From: UBA1189 sp045647345
Lineage (GTDB): Bacteria; Bacteroidota; Bacteroidia; Bacteroidales; Bacteroidaceae
Assembly (NCBI GenBank): GCA_045647345.1
Contig: JAZRMG010000103.1
Location: 1-23,050 of the forward strand
Length of the DNA: 23,050 nucleotides
Direction of reading: 5' to 3'
Part shown: positions 1-7,133 of the stretch, in pieces
How the letters are laid out: every line of letters begins with the position of its first letter
Position numbering within the stretch: the first letter of the stretch is position 1
The notes under the pieces: model-generated
Told to the model about the DNA's origin: nothing
The model's database searches: none
The model's input: only the letters and a program-made list of their open reading frames with translations
Made by a program: the position numbers and the translations under genes

Positions 1-884
1 ATCTGCTCCTCTATATATAAGGTATGGAGGCCATAGTTGTTGCTATGCATGGCGGCTTGGTAGTCACTCTCTGAAAGCATAGGAGCCAAGGGGGTGAGCG
101 GCGAGGTGGGAAGTATCAGCGCTGTCTCTGAGGTGATGCCGAGGAGCCGCTTCAGTGCCTGCTGCTCTACCTGTTCGGTGGTGAGGGCATGCTGTAGTTC
201 GCGTTCGGCCTCCTCCATAGCCACCTGTGCCGATAGGCGCATGGCTTTGTCGATAAGTCCTGCCGACTCGAGGCGTAAGGCATCGGCATAATGATGGTGC
301 AACACCTCGCTACGCTCGCGGCACACCGTAATAGCCTCGGTAGCTAATACCAGTGCGTAGTAGCGCTCGGTGAGACGGGCTATCTGGGTGGCCTGTACCT
401 CCTCGCTTGCCGTCTCGGCTATCTGGGTCACCTGTTGTGCCATGCGACGCGCCAGCAAGCGCTTGCCTCCACTGAAGGCCACCCACTCGGCGGTGAGTCC
501 GACCGAAGCAATGTTCTGCGGTATCAGTGGGAAGGTGAGCGTATATCGCCCTATCTCATCGAGCAAGCCACTCACCAACTGCTCGGAGGGGATGATGCGC
601 TGCACATACGCCTTGGCTGGATCGGTAAATTGCGACAAGGGTTGGCGCACCTCAATCGCTTCGGAGAGATGGGCATACATGCCCTCGCCCTGCAGTTGCG
701 GCCACCACAGAGCCGAAGCCTTGCGCTGCTCTTCACGAGCTATCTGCACCTGCACATCGGCAGCCTTCAAGGCACCATCATATTGGAGCATCTGCACCTT
801 GGCCTCATCAAAGGTGTAGGGCAGCGTCTGTGCCGGGAGCACAACGGCCAAATGGAGAAGGAGTAGAGACAAGATCGCTTTCAT
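1..884 (-). CDS. TolC-family outer membrane efflux protein, N-terminal part (truncated by window edge)
   Basis: The minus-strand frame starting at the ATG at 884 stays open to the left edge (about 294 codons), so the C-terminal part lies outside. Residues 1-19 form a signal peptide: Met-Lys start, a leucine-rich core and an AQT cleavage region. The following sequence begins with LPYTFDEAKVQ, which fits the first helix of TolC-like proteins. Long alpha-helical stretches rich in Ala, Glu, Gln and Arg follow, with a sentence-like TAEWVAFSGGKR segment near residue 130 that matches the beta-strand region of such channels. TolC-family proteins form the outer-membrane exit duct of tripartite efflux pumps or type I secretion systems. 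The periplasmic adaptor and inner-membrane pump would be expected further left, but this cannot be seen. A palindrome lies just upstream of the start. Family assignment is good; the substrate is unknown. Confidence 0.85.
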   Translation of the reverse strand, partial: MKAILSLLLLHLAVVLPAQTLPYTFDEAKVQMLQYDGALKAADVQVQIAREEQRKASALWWPQLQGEGMYAHLSEAIEVRQPLSQFTDPAKAYVQRIIPSEQLVSGLLDEIGRYTLTFPLIPQNIASVGLTAEWVAFSGGKRLLARRMAQQVTQIAETASEEVQATQIARLTERYYALVLATEAITVCRERSEVLHHHYADALRLESAGLIDKAMRLSAQVAMEEAERELQHALTTEQVEQQALKRLLGITSETALILPTSPLTPLAPMLSESDYQAAMHSNNYGLHTLYIEEQ

Positions 885-887
885 GCA

Positions 888-920
888 GTACAAACAAACA
901 GAAAAACGGAATGTTTGTAC
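888..920. promoter_or_regulatory. Inverted repeat next to the tolC-like start (candidate operator)
   Basis: GTACAAACA at 888-896 and its exact reverse complement TGTTTGTAC at 912-920 are separated by 15 bases. The nearer arm sits only three bases upstream of the start codon of the TolC-like gene. The arms could bind a dimeric repressor, or form an mRNA hairpin that hides the start. No Bacteroidetes -7 box was found with confidence in this stretch. The symmetry is directly visible; a regulatory role is inference. Confidence 0.4.
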
Positions 921-928
921 TCAGGGGG

Positions 929-968
929 GCGCTTTCAGCGCGGTTAATGTGGCGTTGCCACGGTTAAT
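929..968. repeat. Modular hairpin repeat with a doubled CGGTTAAT element
   Basis: The element reads as two small hairpins, each followed by the same octamer. GCGCT-TTC-AGCGC (929-941) leads into CGGTTAAT (941-948). GTGGC-GTT-GCCAC (949-961) leads into CGGTTAAT (961-968). This REP-like architecture suggests a dispersed intergenic repeat. I believe similar sequence occurs between genes in other Bacteroidales, but I cannot search to confirm. Confidence 0.5.
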
Positions 969-982
969 TGCATCATGGCGCT

Positions 983-1056
983 GGTGAAGGGTGAACGGTG
1001 AAAGGGTGAACGGTGAAAGGGTGAATGGTGAATGATGAATGGTGAACGGTGAATGG
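983..1056. repeat. Tandem GGTGAA(C/T) low-complexity repeat
   Basis: Two perfect 15-base copies of GTGAACGGTGAAAGG lie at 991-1005 and 1006-1020, flanked by degenerate copies built from GGTGAAC, GGTGAAT and GATGAAT. A second direct repeat, CTCTAAACACTA at 1074-1085 and 1088-1099, follows closely. The block has no believable coding role; the frame open through it is a by-product of the repeat. Such short-unit arrays between genes are common in Bacteroidales. Confidence 0.7.
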
Positions 1057-1098
1057 AGCCTCCGGACTCTCAACTCTAAACACTACACTCTAAACACT

Positions 1099-1213
1099 AA
1101 ACGGTGCCTCGAAGGAGGCACGATAGGCTGCAGCGAAGGCATCGAGGTCGCGCTTCTGGATGGTATGCCAGCAGGCGTCGGCGGCATCGGCCAGGGCCTT
1201 GACCTTGGTGGGG
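1099..1213 (-). pseudogene. Possible relic of a sugar-kinase-like (GHMP family) gene fragment
   Basis: On the minus strand a short frame reads YPTKVKALADAADACWHTI and continues with QKRDLDAFAAAYRASFEAP before stopping. It is bounded by an in-frame TAA immediately upstream and a TAG where it runs into the repeats, and it has no start codon. Its composition, with helix-forming Ala, Asp and Arg, is much more protein-like than the flanking AT-rich and repetitive DNA. It reminds me of the C-terminal half of GHMP-type sugar kinases, which carry an ...SFEAQ... segment, but that recognition is from memory and weak. The rest of 885-1350 holds only the repeats listed and the promoter of the next gene. 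Confidence 0.3.
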
Positions 1214-1272
1214 TATTATTATTGATTATTCAAATTATTTAAGAGTCCGTTTCCGTTTCTTTCTCGATTCTC

Positions 1273-1303
1273 TTTCATTTCTCTGCAATTTGTATTATCT
1301 TCG
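1273..1303 (+). promoter_or_regulatory. Candidate Bacteroidetes-type promoter for the M3 peptidase operon
   Basis: TATCTTCG at 1296-1303 fits the -7 element (TAnnTTTG or TAnnTTCG). TTTC at 1273-1276 sits 19 bases upstream, a weak version of the -33 TTTG. The distance to the start at 1351 would leave a leader of about 40 bases. Confidence 0.45.
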
Positions 1304-1350
1304 CGCCTTGAAAACAGCTATTTATATTAATGTATATAAGATATAACCAG

Positions 1351-3462
1351 ATGAAACGAACAAAGATTACCCTCTGTGCATTAGCACTTGCGGGCGCAAC
1401 CTTAAACATGACCTCTTGTATGGACAACAACAAAAACCCTTTCTACAGCGAGTATGACACGCCGCACCATACCGTGCCGTTTGACAAGATCAAGATGGAA
1501 CACTACGAACCTGCCATCATGGAGGGTATCGAGCAGCATCAGGCCGAGGTGGAGGCTATCATCAATAACCCGGAGGCACCTACCTTCGAGAACACCATCG
1601 TGGCATTGGAGTATGCCGGCGAATTGCTCGACCGCGTGGTGACGGTATTCTTCACCCTCAACAGTGCCGAAACCTCAGACGAGATGCAGGAGCTGGCACA
1701 GAAGCTGTCGCCCGTGCTCACCGAGCACTCGAACAACATATCGCTCAACGAGAAGCTCTTCGAGCGCGTAAAGGCGGTATACGAGACCACTGACATGAGC
1801 ACGCTCACCACCGAGCAGCAGCGCTTGCTACAGAAGAGCTACGACGGATTTGCACGCAACGGTGCCAACCTAAGCGACGAGGACAAGGCGAAATATCGCG
1901 AGCTAACCACCGAGCTGAGCAAGGCGACACTGGCCTTCGGACAGAACTCGCTGAAGGCTACCAATGCCTATGTACTGAACGTGACCGACTCGGCCCGTCT
2001 GGCTGGCATGCCCGCATCTGCACTCGAGGCTGCCGCACAGACAGCCAAGGAGAAGGGGCAGGAGGGATGGACATTCACCCTGCACGCACCGAGCTACAGC
2101 CCCGTGATGATGTATTGCGAGGACCGCGACCTGCGCCGCGAACTCTACATGGCCTTCAACACACAGGGGGTACAGGACAACGAATACAACAATGAGGAGC
2201 TGGTGAAGAAGATCGTAAACCTGCGCTTGGCCATCGCCCAGTTGCTGGGCTATGAGAGCCACGCCGACTACGTGCTCGAGAACCGTATGGCCGAGAACGC
2301 CGCCAACGTGAACGCCCTGCTCGACGAACTGCTGAACGCCTACCTGCCTGCAGCCAACGAGGAGGTGAAGGCCGTGCAGGAGATGGCTGCACGCACCGAG
2401 GGTGAGGACTTCGAGTTGATGCCGTGGGACTGGTCGTTCTACTCGGAAAAGCTGCGCAGCGAGAAGTATAGTCTCAACGACGAGATGGTGCGCCCCTACT
2501 TCAAACTGGAGAACGTGACCAACGGCGTATTCGGCCTTGCCACACGACTCTATGGTATCACCTTCGTAGAGAACAAGGATATCCCCGTGTACCACCCCGA
2601 CGTGAAGGCATATGACGTGATTGACAAGGATGGTTCGTACCTGGCCGTGATCTACACCGACTTCTTCCCCCGTGCCGGCAAGCGCTCGGGTGCCTGGATG
2701 ACCAGCTTCAAAGATCAATACAAGAAGGATGGTGTGGATAGCCGTCCCCACGTGACCATCACGATGAACTTTACCAAGCCTACCGAGAGCAAACCCGCAC
2801 TGCTCACCCAAGACGAGGTGGAGACCTTCCTGCACGAGTTTGGCCACGCCCTGCATGGCATCTTCTCGGCTACTACATACCCCTCGATAGGCGGCACGAG
2901 CGTATACCGCGACTTCGTGGAGCTGCCCTCACAGATCATGGAGAACTTCTTACCTAAGAAAGAGTTTCTCGCGACCTTCGCCTTCCACTACGAGACAGGC
3001 GAGCTCATCCCCGATGAACTCATCGAGCGCATCGTACGCGCACAAAACTATAACGTGGCTTACATGTGTATACGCCAGCTGAGCTTCGGACTGCTCGACA
3101 TGGCCTGGTACTCACGCACCACACCCTTCGACGGTGACGTATTGGCCTACGAACAGGAAGCATGGGCACCTACCCAGTTGCTGCTCGTAGCTGAAGGTAC
3201 GAACATGACAACCCGATTCGGACACATCATGTCGGGCGGTTACTCGGCCGGATACTACAGCTACAAGTGGTCGGAGATGCTCGACGCCGATGCCTTCTCG
3301 CTCTTCGAAGAGAAGGGTATCTACAATGAGGAGGTGGCCACATCGTTCCGCAAGAATGTCCTCGAGAAGGGTGGATCGGAGCACCCGAAGGTGCTCTACC
3401 GCCGATTCCGCGGACAGGATGCAACCATAGACGCCATGATGAAGCGCGACGGGATTAGATGA
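1351..3462 (+). CDS. dcp: M3-family oligopeptidase lipoprotein (dipeptidyl carboxypeptidase type)
   Basis: This 703-residue zinc metallopeptidase probably trims oligopeptides in the periplasm. The HEFGH zinc motif lies at residues 495-499, and the third ligand is probably Glu524 in DFVELPSQ, 25 residues after the motif's last His, as usual for M3 enzymes. The C-terminal region with FGHIMSGGYSAGYYSY near residue 620 contains the conserved substrate-binding Tyr/His positions of the Dcp/OpdA group. The length matches Dcp (about 680 residues). I chose the ATG at 1351 over the in-frame ATG at 1330 because it starts directly with a lipoprotein signal: MKRTK, a hydrophobic core, and Cys at the end of NMTSC. 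It leads a four-gene same-strand run; the next start is 52 bases downstream. Dcp versus oligopeptidase A specificity cannot be settled from sequence alone. Confidence 0.9.
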   Translation: MKRTKITLCALALAGATLNMTSCMDNNKNPFYSEYDTPHHTVPFDKIKMEHYEPAIMEGIEQHQAEVEAIINNPEAPTFENTIVALEYAGELLDRVVTVFFTLNSAETSDEMQELAQKLSPVLTEHSNNISLNEKLFERVKAVYETTDMSTLTTEQQRLLQKSYDGFARNGANLSDEDKAKYRELTTELSKATLAFGQNSLKATNAYVLNVTDSARLAGMPASALEAAAQTAKEKGQEGWTFTLHAPSYSPVMMYCEDRDLRRELYMAFNTQGVQDNEYNNEELVKKIVNLRLAIAQLLGYESHADYVLENRMAENAANVNALLDELLNAYLPAANEEVKAVQEMAARTEGEDFELMPWDWSFYSEKLRSEKYSLNDEMVRPYFKLENVTNGVFGLATRLYGITFVENKDIPVYHPDVKAYDVIDKDGSYLAVIYTDFFPRAGKRSGAWMTSFKDQYKKDGVDSRPHVTITMNFTKPTESKPALLTQDEVETFLHEFGHALHGIFSATTYPSIGGTSVYRDFVELPSQIMENFLPKKEFLATFAFHYETGELIPDELIERIVRAQNYNVAYMCIRQLSFGLLDMAWYSRTTPFDGDVLAYEQEAWAPTQLLLVAEGTNMTTRFGHIMSGGYSAGYYSYKWSEMLDADAFSLFEEKGIYNEEVATSFRKNVLEKGGSEHPKVLYRRFRGQDATIDAMMKRDGIR

Positions 3463-3514
3463 TGTGACAAGGCACAGTTGACGACTCACAATTCAGAAGG
3501 CACTATTCAGAACT

Positions 3515-4000
3515 ATGTATAATCGTTTCATACTCTTCACGCTATGCACCCTGCTACTGGTAGGGTGTAGCCGTGAAGATGATGTAGAAACCATCTTCAC
3601 CGGAAAGGAGTGGCATCTGGCGGGATTTTACCAGACACACGACTGGGACAATCCGAATATGGGTACGCCTATCAATGCCTATAACAGCCACACGGACCTC
3701 GCAGCCTATAACGTAGCCTTCCTCACCGACGGAATGGCCATCGTGACCCTACCCCAAGGATGCAGCCTGCAGGGACAATGGACAGCCGACGGAGCCAAGC
3801 GCACCTTTGCCATCACGGAATGGAAGGTGACATCAGGTGACCCGACACAGCTCGGCGGCTATGGCAAACTGATGTATGACAACCTGCTCAAGGTAGCCTA
3901 CTACCAAGGAGACTCGAACTATATCCGTCTGTTTGACGATAGCAGAAGATTCTTCATGCAGTTTGGCGACCGAGCCAAATACCCCAAACAACATGACTGA
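3515..4000 (+). CDS. Small lipoprotein of unknown function (possibly DUF4847 type)
   Basis: This 161-residue protein begins with a clear lipoprotein signal: MYNRFILFTLCTLLLVGCS, with the lipobox LVGC and Cys18. The mature part has a FTGKEWHLAGFY segment and several Trp, Gly and aromatic positions. This suggests a small beta-rich, lipocalin-like fold of a kind found almost only in Bacteroidales; I associate it with DUF4847 but cannot confirm that. Its last eight bases overlap the start of the deaminase gene, so the two are probably co-translated. Function unknown; an envelope location is the safe inference. Confidence 0.8.
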   Translation: MYNRFILFTLCTLLLVGCSREDDVETIFTGKEWHLAGFYQTHDWDNPNMGTPINAYNSHTDLAAYNVAFLTDGMAIVTLPQGCSLQGQWTADGAKRTFAITEWKVTSGDPTQLGGYGKLMYDNLLKVAYYQGDSNYIRLFDDSRRFFMQFGDRAKYPKQHD

Positions 4001-4433
4001 GACTACTGAACAGAAGAAAGAGACATTCGACAAGCGATATATGCGCATGGCCACAATATGGGCCGAGAACTCCTATTGCGAACGACGCAAGGTGGGAGCT
4101 CTCATCGTAAAGAACAAGATGATCATCTCGGACGGATACAATGGTACTCCGGCGGGATTTGAAAATGTATGCGAGGACGCGAACAATGTGACCAAACCCT
4201 ACGTTTTGCATGCCGAGGCCAATGCCATCACCAAGATAGCCCGATCAAACAACAATAGCGAGGGGGCTACCCTGTACGTCACCGCATCGCCCTGTATCGA
4301 ATGTGCCAAACTGATCATACAGGCGGGAATAAAGCGCGTGGTATATGGCGAGAAGTACCGCCTGACCGACGGCATAGACCTGCTGGAACGAGCAGGCATT
4401 ACTGTAGAATATTTACCCATAACGGAAGAATGA
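3993..4433 (+). CDS. dCMP/cytidine-type deaminase (zinc-dependent, ComEB-like)
   Basis: This 146-residue protein carries the zinc deaminase signature. HAE at residues 73-75 gives the His ligand and the proton-shuttling Glu; SPCIEC gives Cys101 and Cys104. An SDGYNGTPAGF segment near residues 46-56, together with the long insertion before HAE, is typical of deoxycytidylate deaminases. These make dUMP for thymidylate synthesis; ComEB shares the fold. I chose the ATG at 3993: it overlaps the preceding lipoprotein stop by eight bases, and the upstream extension from 3933 lies inside that lipoprotein in another frame. The stop overlaps the ATG of the protease gene as ATGA. The cytosolic enzyme sits between two envelope proteins, so the operon is not a single obvious pathway. 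Confidence 0.9.
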   Translation: MTETTEQKKETFDKRYMRMATIWAENSYCERRKVGALIVKNKMIISDGYNGTPAGFENVCEDANNVTKPYVLHAEANAITKIARSNNNSEGATLYVTASPCIECAKLIIQAGIKRVVYGEKYRLTDGIDLLERAGITVEYLPITEE

Positions 4434-6031
4434 TGCGTAGAAGACAAGGCGTATACCGCGCCATAGCCACGCTGTTGGCTGCCAGCACACTGGCCGGCTG
4501 CATACACGAACAACACAGCAACGCCACAAACAAGATAGAGGCGCTGCTGCAAATCATAGAGAAACAATATGTGGACACGGTGGATATAGCTGCCATCATA
4601 GAGCAGACCATGCCCAAAGTGTTGGCCGAACTTGACCCACACTCGGTATACATCCCCGCACAGAAAGTGGAGGAGTCGAACCAAGAGCTCAAAGGAAGCT
4701 TCAGCGGCATCGGCATACAGTTTATGATACAGGCCGACACGATCTATGTGAGCAACATCATACACGGAGGACCAGCCGAAAAGGTGGGACTGATGGCGGG
4801 CGACCGCATCGTGACCATAGACGACTCGCTCTACGTGGGCAAGAAGATCAACAACGACGGCGCAATGAAACGCCTCAAGGGTCCCAAGGGAAGTGAAGTG
4901 AAACTGGGCATCAAACGACATGGCGAAAAGGAACTGCTGCGGTATGTCATCAAGCGCGGTAACATCCCCGTGAAGAGCGTTGACGCTACCTATATGATCG
5001 ATGAACGCTGGTGTTACATCAAGATAAACAAGTTTGGCGAGACGACCTATCCCGAGATGCTGATAGCTCTCGCACACGGTATGCAGAAAGGCATGCAAGG
5101 ATGTATCATAGACCTCCGCGGCAACACCGGAGGATATATGGGGGCAGCGATACAGATGGTGAACGAGTTCTTGCCCAAGGGGGAGATGATAGTCTATACC
5201 GAGGGAGAGAACACACCACGCTACGAGGAGCGTGCCAACGGAGGCGGTACCTGCCAGAACCTCCCCATCGTGGTGCTCACTGACGAGACATCGGCCTCAG
5301 CCAGCGAAATCTTTGCCGGAGCCATACAGGACAACGACCGAGGCACCATCATCGGACGACGCACCTTCGGCAAGGGACTGGTGCAGCAGCCTATCGAATT
5401 TGAAGACGGATCGGCCATACGCCTCACCATAGCCCGATACTACACACCTTCGGGACGCTGCATACAGAAGCCCTACACCAACGGACACAACGAGGAGTAT
5501 GAGCTGGATCTGCTGAACAGATACGAACACGGGGAGTTCTTCACCCAAGACAGCATAAAGCAGGACGAGAGCAGTGCATACAAAACCAAGAACGGCCGCA
5601 CCGTATATGGTGGAGGAGGTATCATGCCCGACATCTTCATCGCACAGGACACAGCCGGATATACATCGTACTACGCCGAAGTGGCCAAACGAGGACTGCT
5701 GACCCAATTCCCCTTCCAGTATACCGACAAGAACAGACAGCAGCTGGCACAATATACCACAATGGAAAAGCTGTACCAGCACCTGAAGGGAGTGGACCTG
5801 ATGGAGGAGTTTGTGGCGTATGCCACAAGCAAAGGCGTGAAACGTCGCAACAACCTTATCAGCAAGTCACATGACTTGATTGAGGATATCCTGTATGGCA
5901 ACATCATCTACAACATGCTCAACATGGAGGAATATGTCAAATACCTCAATCTGACCGATCAAGCTGTACTGAAAGCCGTAGAGGTGCTCAACGACGGGAG
6001 ATCACGACCAGGGATTGACGATTGGGAATGA
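4430..6031 (+). CDS. S41-family C-terminal processing protease, lipoprotein
   Basis: This protein of about 533 residues is a periplasmic, membrane-anchored tail-specific protease. A lipoprotein signal ends at LAGC (Cys about residue 24). A PDZ domain spans about residues 89-165, with FSGIGIQF and GPAEKVGLMAGDRI. The S41 catalytic core follows, with the serine in the TSASASEI motif (287-294) and the catalytic lysine in RTFGKGLVQ (Lys315). A C-terminal extension of about 170 residues follows the core, as in Bacteroidales homologues. Start: ATG at 4430 overlaps the deaminase stop (ATGA); ATG at 4433 directly behind it is equally possible. The longer open frame from 4301 runs through the deaminase gene and is not used. 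Substrate unknown. Confidence 0.92.
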   Translation: MMRRRQGVYRAIATLLAASTLAGCIHEQHSNATNKIEALLQIIEKQYVDTVDIAAIIEQTMPKVLAELDPHSVYIPAQKVEESNQELKGSFSGIGIQFMIQADTIYVSNIIHGGPAEKVGLMAGDRIVTIDDSLYVGKKINNDGAMKRLKGPKGSEVKLGIKRHGEKELLRYVIKRGNIPVKSVDATYMIDERWCYIKINKFGETTYPEMLIALAHGMQKGMQGCIIDLRGNTGGYMGAAIQMVNEFLPKGEMIVYTEGENTPRYEERANGGGTCQNLPIVVLTDETSASASEIFAGAIQDNDRGTIIGRRTFGKGLVQQPIEFEDGSAIRLTIARYYTPSGRCIQKPYTNGHNEEYELDLLNRYEHGEFFTQDSIKQDESSAYKTKNGRTVYGGGGIMPDIFIAQDTAGYTSYYAEVAKRGLLTQFPFQYTDKNRQQLAQYTTMEKLYQHLKGVDLMEEFVAYATSKGVKRRNNLISKSHDLIEDILYGNIIYNMLNMEEYVKYLNLTDQAVLKAVEVLNDGRSRPGIDDWE

Positions 6032-6063
6032 ACAAGTCACAATGAACAATTGACAAGTCACAA
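6032..6063. repeat. Short direct repeat ACAAGTCACAA
   Basis: Two copies of ACAAGTCACAA lie at 6032-6042 and 6053-6063, separated by ten bases that include ACAATTGAC-like sequence. It directly follows the protease stop codon. A related-looking tract (CACAGTTGACGACTCACAATTC) sits at 3473-3494 after the M3 peptidase gene. Both look like remnants of the low-complexity intergenic repeats of this order. Confidence 0.5.
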
Positions 6064-6116
6064 GTCATGAGTGACAGCAACATCAATATGCTGTGCTGAA
6101 AAAACGGATGAAACGC

Positions 6117-6148
6117 TTTGCTGTTTGGCCAGCATCGAGTATATTTGC
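6117..6148 (+). promoter_or_regulatory. Strong Bacteroidetes promoter for rhaD
   Basis: TTTG at 6117-6120 and TATATTTGC at 6140-6148 are separated by 19 bases, an almost perfect -33/-7 pair. The transcription start would be near 6155, leaving a leader of about 37 bases. The leader is AT-rich just before the ATG, as is usual in Bacteroidetes, and no Shine-Dalgarno sequence is present. Confidence 0.75.
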
Positions 6149-6191
6149 ACTATCAACGACAATAAACACACACAACTTAAAATAGAATACA

Positions 6192-7001
6192 ATGAAATCA
6201 GTTCTTGACAATCGCCCCGCACTGGCGGCAGAGGTTAACAAAGTAGCTGAAGTAGCCGGCTACTTGTGGCAAAAAGGATGGGCCGAACGTAATGGAGGCA
6301 ACATTACAGTGAACATCACTGAATACATCGACGATGAGATAAAGGCATTGCCTGCCATCAGTGAGGTGAAGCAAATTGGAGTCACCCTGCCACAGCTGAA
6401 GGGATGCTACTTCTACTGTAAGGGTACAAACAAACGCATGCGCGATCTTGCCCGATGGCCGATGCAGAACGGATCGATTATCCGTATCCTCGACGACTGT
6501 GCCAGCTATGTCATCATCGCCGACGAACCCGTAATGCCGACATCGGAACTGCCCGCTCACCTGAGTGTGCACAATTGGTTTATCGAAACAGGAAAGCCCT
6601 ACAAGGCATCGGTACACACCCACCCCATAGAACTGGTGGCCATGTCGCACTGCAAGAAGTTCCTCGAGAAGGATGTGCTCACCAACCTCCTGTGGAGCAT
6701 GATACCTGAAACAAAGGCATTCTGTCCGCGCGGCTTGGGCATCATCCCCTACGAATTGCCCGGTTCAAATGCATTGGCCGATGCTACCATCAACGAACTC
6801 GGCGACTATGACGTGGTGATGTGGGAGAAACATGGTGTATTTGCCGTCGACACAGACGTGATGGCAGCCTTCGACCAGATTGACGTGCTCAACAAATCGG
6901 CCCTCATCTACATTGCAGCCAAGAATATGGGATTTGAGCCCGAAGGCATGAGCCAAGAGCAGATGAAGGAGATGTCCGTGGCATTCAACCTACCGAAGTA
7001 A
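6192..7001 (+). CDS. rhaD: Rhamnulose-1-phosphate aldolase
   Basis: This class II aldolase (269 residues; E. coli RhaD has 274) splits L-rhamnulose-1-phosphate into dihydroxyacetone phosphate and L-lactaldehyde. The zinc ligands are recognisable as His142 and His144 in VHTHPIE and His214 in EKHGVFA. The catalytic Glu is probably Glu119. An N-terminal RNGGNITV segment matches the phosphate-binding loop. The gene stands alone between its own promoter and a strong terminator. The kinase, isomerase, transporter and AraC-type regulator usually clustered with it are not in this window. The AraI/fuculose-aldolase family shares the fold, but the length and active-site spacing favour RhaD. Confidence 0.92.
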   Translation: MKSVLDNRPALAAEVNKVAEVAGYLWQKGWAERNGGNITVNITEYIDDEIKALPAISEVKQIGVTLPQLKGCYFYCKGTNKRMRDLARWPMQNGSIIRILDDCASYVIIADEPVMPTSELPAHLSVHNWFIETGKPYKASVHTHPIELVAMSHCKKFLEKDVLTNLLWSMIPETKAFCPRGLGIIPYELPGSNALADATINELGDYDVVMWEKHGVFAVDTDVMAAFDQIDVLNKSALIYIAAKNMGFEPEGMSQEQMKEMSVAFNLPK

Positions 7002-7029
7002 GCTGCTACAACGTTGAAATCAGAATATT

Positions 7030-7059
7030 AAGGAGGGTGTGTCAATGCACACCCTCCTT
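7030..7059 (+). terminator. Intrinsic terminator after rhaD
   Basis: A perfect 12-base stem, AAGGAGGGTGTG at 7030-7041 and its complement at 7048-7059, encloses a six-base loop and is followed by a short T run. It separates rhaD from the convergent porin gene. Confidence 0.85.
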
Positions 7060-7133
7060 TTACATCGTTATTGTCATTGCTTTGGCTTTTCCTCTACAAC
7101 GGAGGATATGCCTCTTCCTCATACCACGAGAAA

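Noticed and set aside
1903..2856. 317-codon minus-strand frame
   Set aside because: It is antisense to the M3 peptidase, whose motifs are intact, and it has no recognisable protein features.
4199..5098. 299-codon minus-strand frame
   Set aside because: Antisense to the deaminase and protease genes, both well supported.
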